The notes beneath the pieces were generated by a model. That model searched no databases and was not told the DNA's origin. It worked only from the letters and a program-made list of their open reading frames with translations. Source: UBA3775 sp964625275 (GTDB taxonomy: Bacteria > Bacillota > Clostridia > Lachnospirales > Lachnospiraceae). From it: DNA of 5,509 nt. Of this stretch, positions 5,155 through 5,509 are shown one piece after another; the stretch's first letter is position 1; each line of letters starts with the position of its first letter. Position numbers and translations under genes: made by a program. The DNA lies in assembly GCA_964625275.1 (NCBI GenBank), contig CAZVBH010000124.1:1-5509 (forward strand), in the 5' to 3' direction.

Positions 5155-5509
5155 TTGGCTGATATTAATTTAAAGAAGAAAATGTTTCCAATAGGAATCG
5201 AAAATTTTCCGGAATTAATCAAAAATGATTACTACTACGTTGACAAGACAGATTTGATTTTTGATATTACCAAAAATATAAATAAAGTAACCTTATATAC
5301 CAGACCTCGCCGTTTTGGCAAGACCTTGAACATGAGTATGCTCAAATCATTCTTTGAGGTTGGTTGTAATAAATCTCTTTTTGATGGATTGAAGATTACT
5401 GATAACAAAGAAATTTGTGAAAAACATATGGGTAAATATCCGGTGATATTTATTTCGTTAAAGAGTGTTGACGGACTTGACTTTAATGCTGCAAGAAATG
5501 GACTTGTGG
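5155..5509 (+). CDS. AAA-ATPase-like / DUF1703 (PD-(D/E)XK-type) family protein, N-terminal part (cut by window edge)
   Basis: An open frame of 118 codons runs from TTG 5155 off the right edge. The protein reads MADINLKKKMFPIGIENF, then YYYVDKT (26-32) and RPRRFGKT (50-57), a Walker-A-like nucleotide-binding loop, followed by LNMSMLKSFFE. This series (PIGIxxF, YYVDKT, TRPRRFGKT) is diagnostic of the N-terminal AAA-ATPase-like domain (PF09820). In complete members, often about 500-600 residues, it is joined to a C-terminal DUF1703 domain related to PD-(D/E)XK nucleases, which would lie outside the window. The family is abundant and multicopy in anaerobic gut bacteria. Its function is not established, and links to mobile DNA or defence are only suggestions. 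It has its own promoter and an unusual TTG start, and appears unrelated to the sugar genes. Confidence 0.88.
   Translation, partial: MADINLKKKMFPIGIENFPELIKNDYYYVDKTDLIFDITKNINKVTLYTRPRRFGKTLNMSMLKSFFEVGCNKSLFDGLKITDNKEICEKHMGKYPVIFISLKSVDGLDFNAARNGLV

Overview
The window looks like a low-GC, anaerobic gut or rumen Firmicute, most likely a Lachnospiraceae relative (Butyrivibrio/Roseburia type). This is inferred from AT-rich spacers, strong AAGGAG/GAGGTGA ribosome binding sites, sigma-A-like promoter boxes and the styles of the four proteins. No 16S or other taxonomic marker is present, so the assignment is an inference.

Layout. (1) Positions 1-434, minus strand: the N-terminal 144 codons of a gene that runs off the left edge, probably the sensory half of an AraC-type regulator. 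(2) Positions 435-1070: a long divergent spacer with a candidate promoter in each direction, several palindromes and repeats, and a leader that can form three hairpins in front of the transporter gene. (3) Positions 1071-2501: a complete GPH-family (MelB-like) sugar:cation symporter. (4) Positions 2502-2665: a strong intrinsic terminator with a candidate promoter overlapping its 5' arm. (5) Positions 2666-4915: a complete cytoplasmic GH42 beta-galactosidase with both catalytic glutamates. (6) Positions 4916-5154: a spacer with a near-consensus promoter and two back-to-back hairpins. (7) Positions 5155-5509: the 5' end of an AAA-ATPase-like/DUF1703-type gene that starts with TTG and runs off the right edge.

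The first three genes form a small carbohydrate-utilisation locus: the regulator probably senses a galactoside-derived signal, the symporter imports short beta-galactosides, and the GH42 enzyme, which has no signal peptide, cleaves them inside the cell. The terminator/promoter arrangement between transporter and enzyme suggests that their expression is partly uncoupled. The last gene appears unrelated to sugar use and has its own promoter.

The genes belong to known families. The less ordinary material lies in the non-coding DNA (structured leader, terminator-promoter overlap, alternative hairpins before the AAA-like gene) and in a small internal duplication in the GH42 enzyme. I did not find convincing evidence of a wholly new system.
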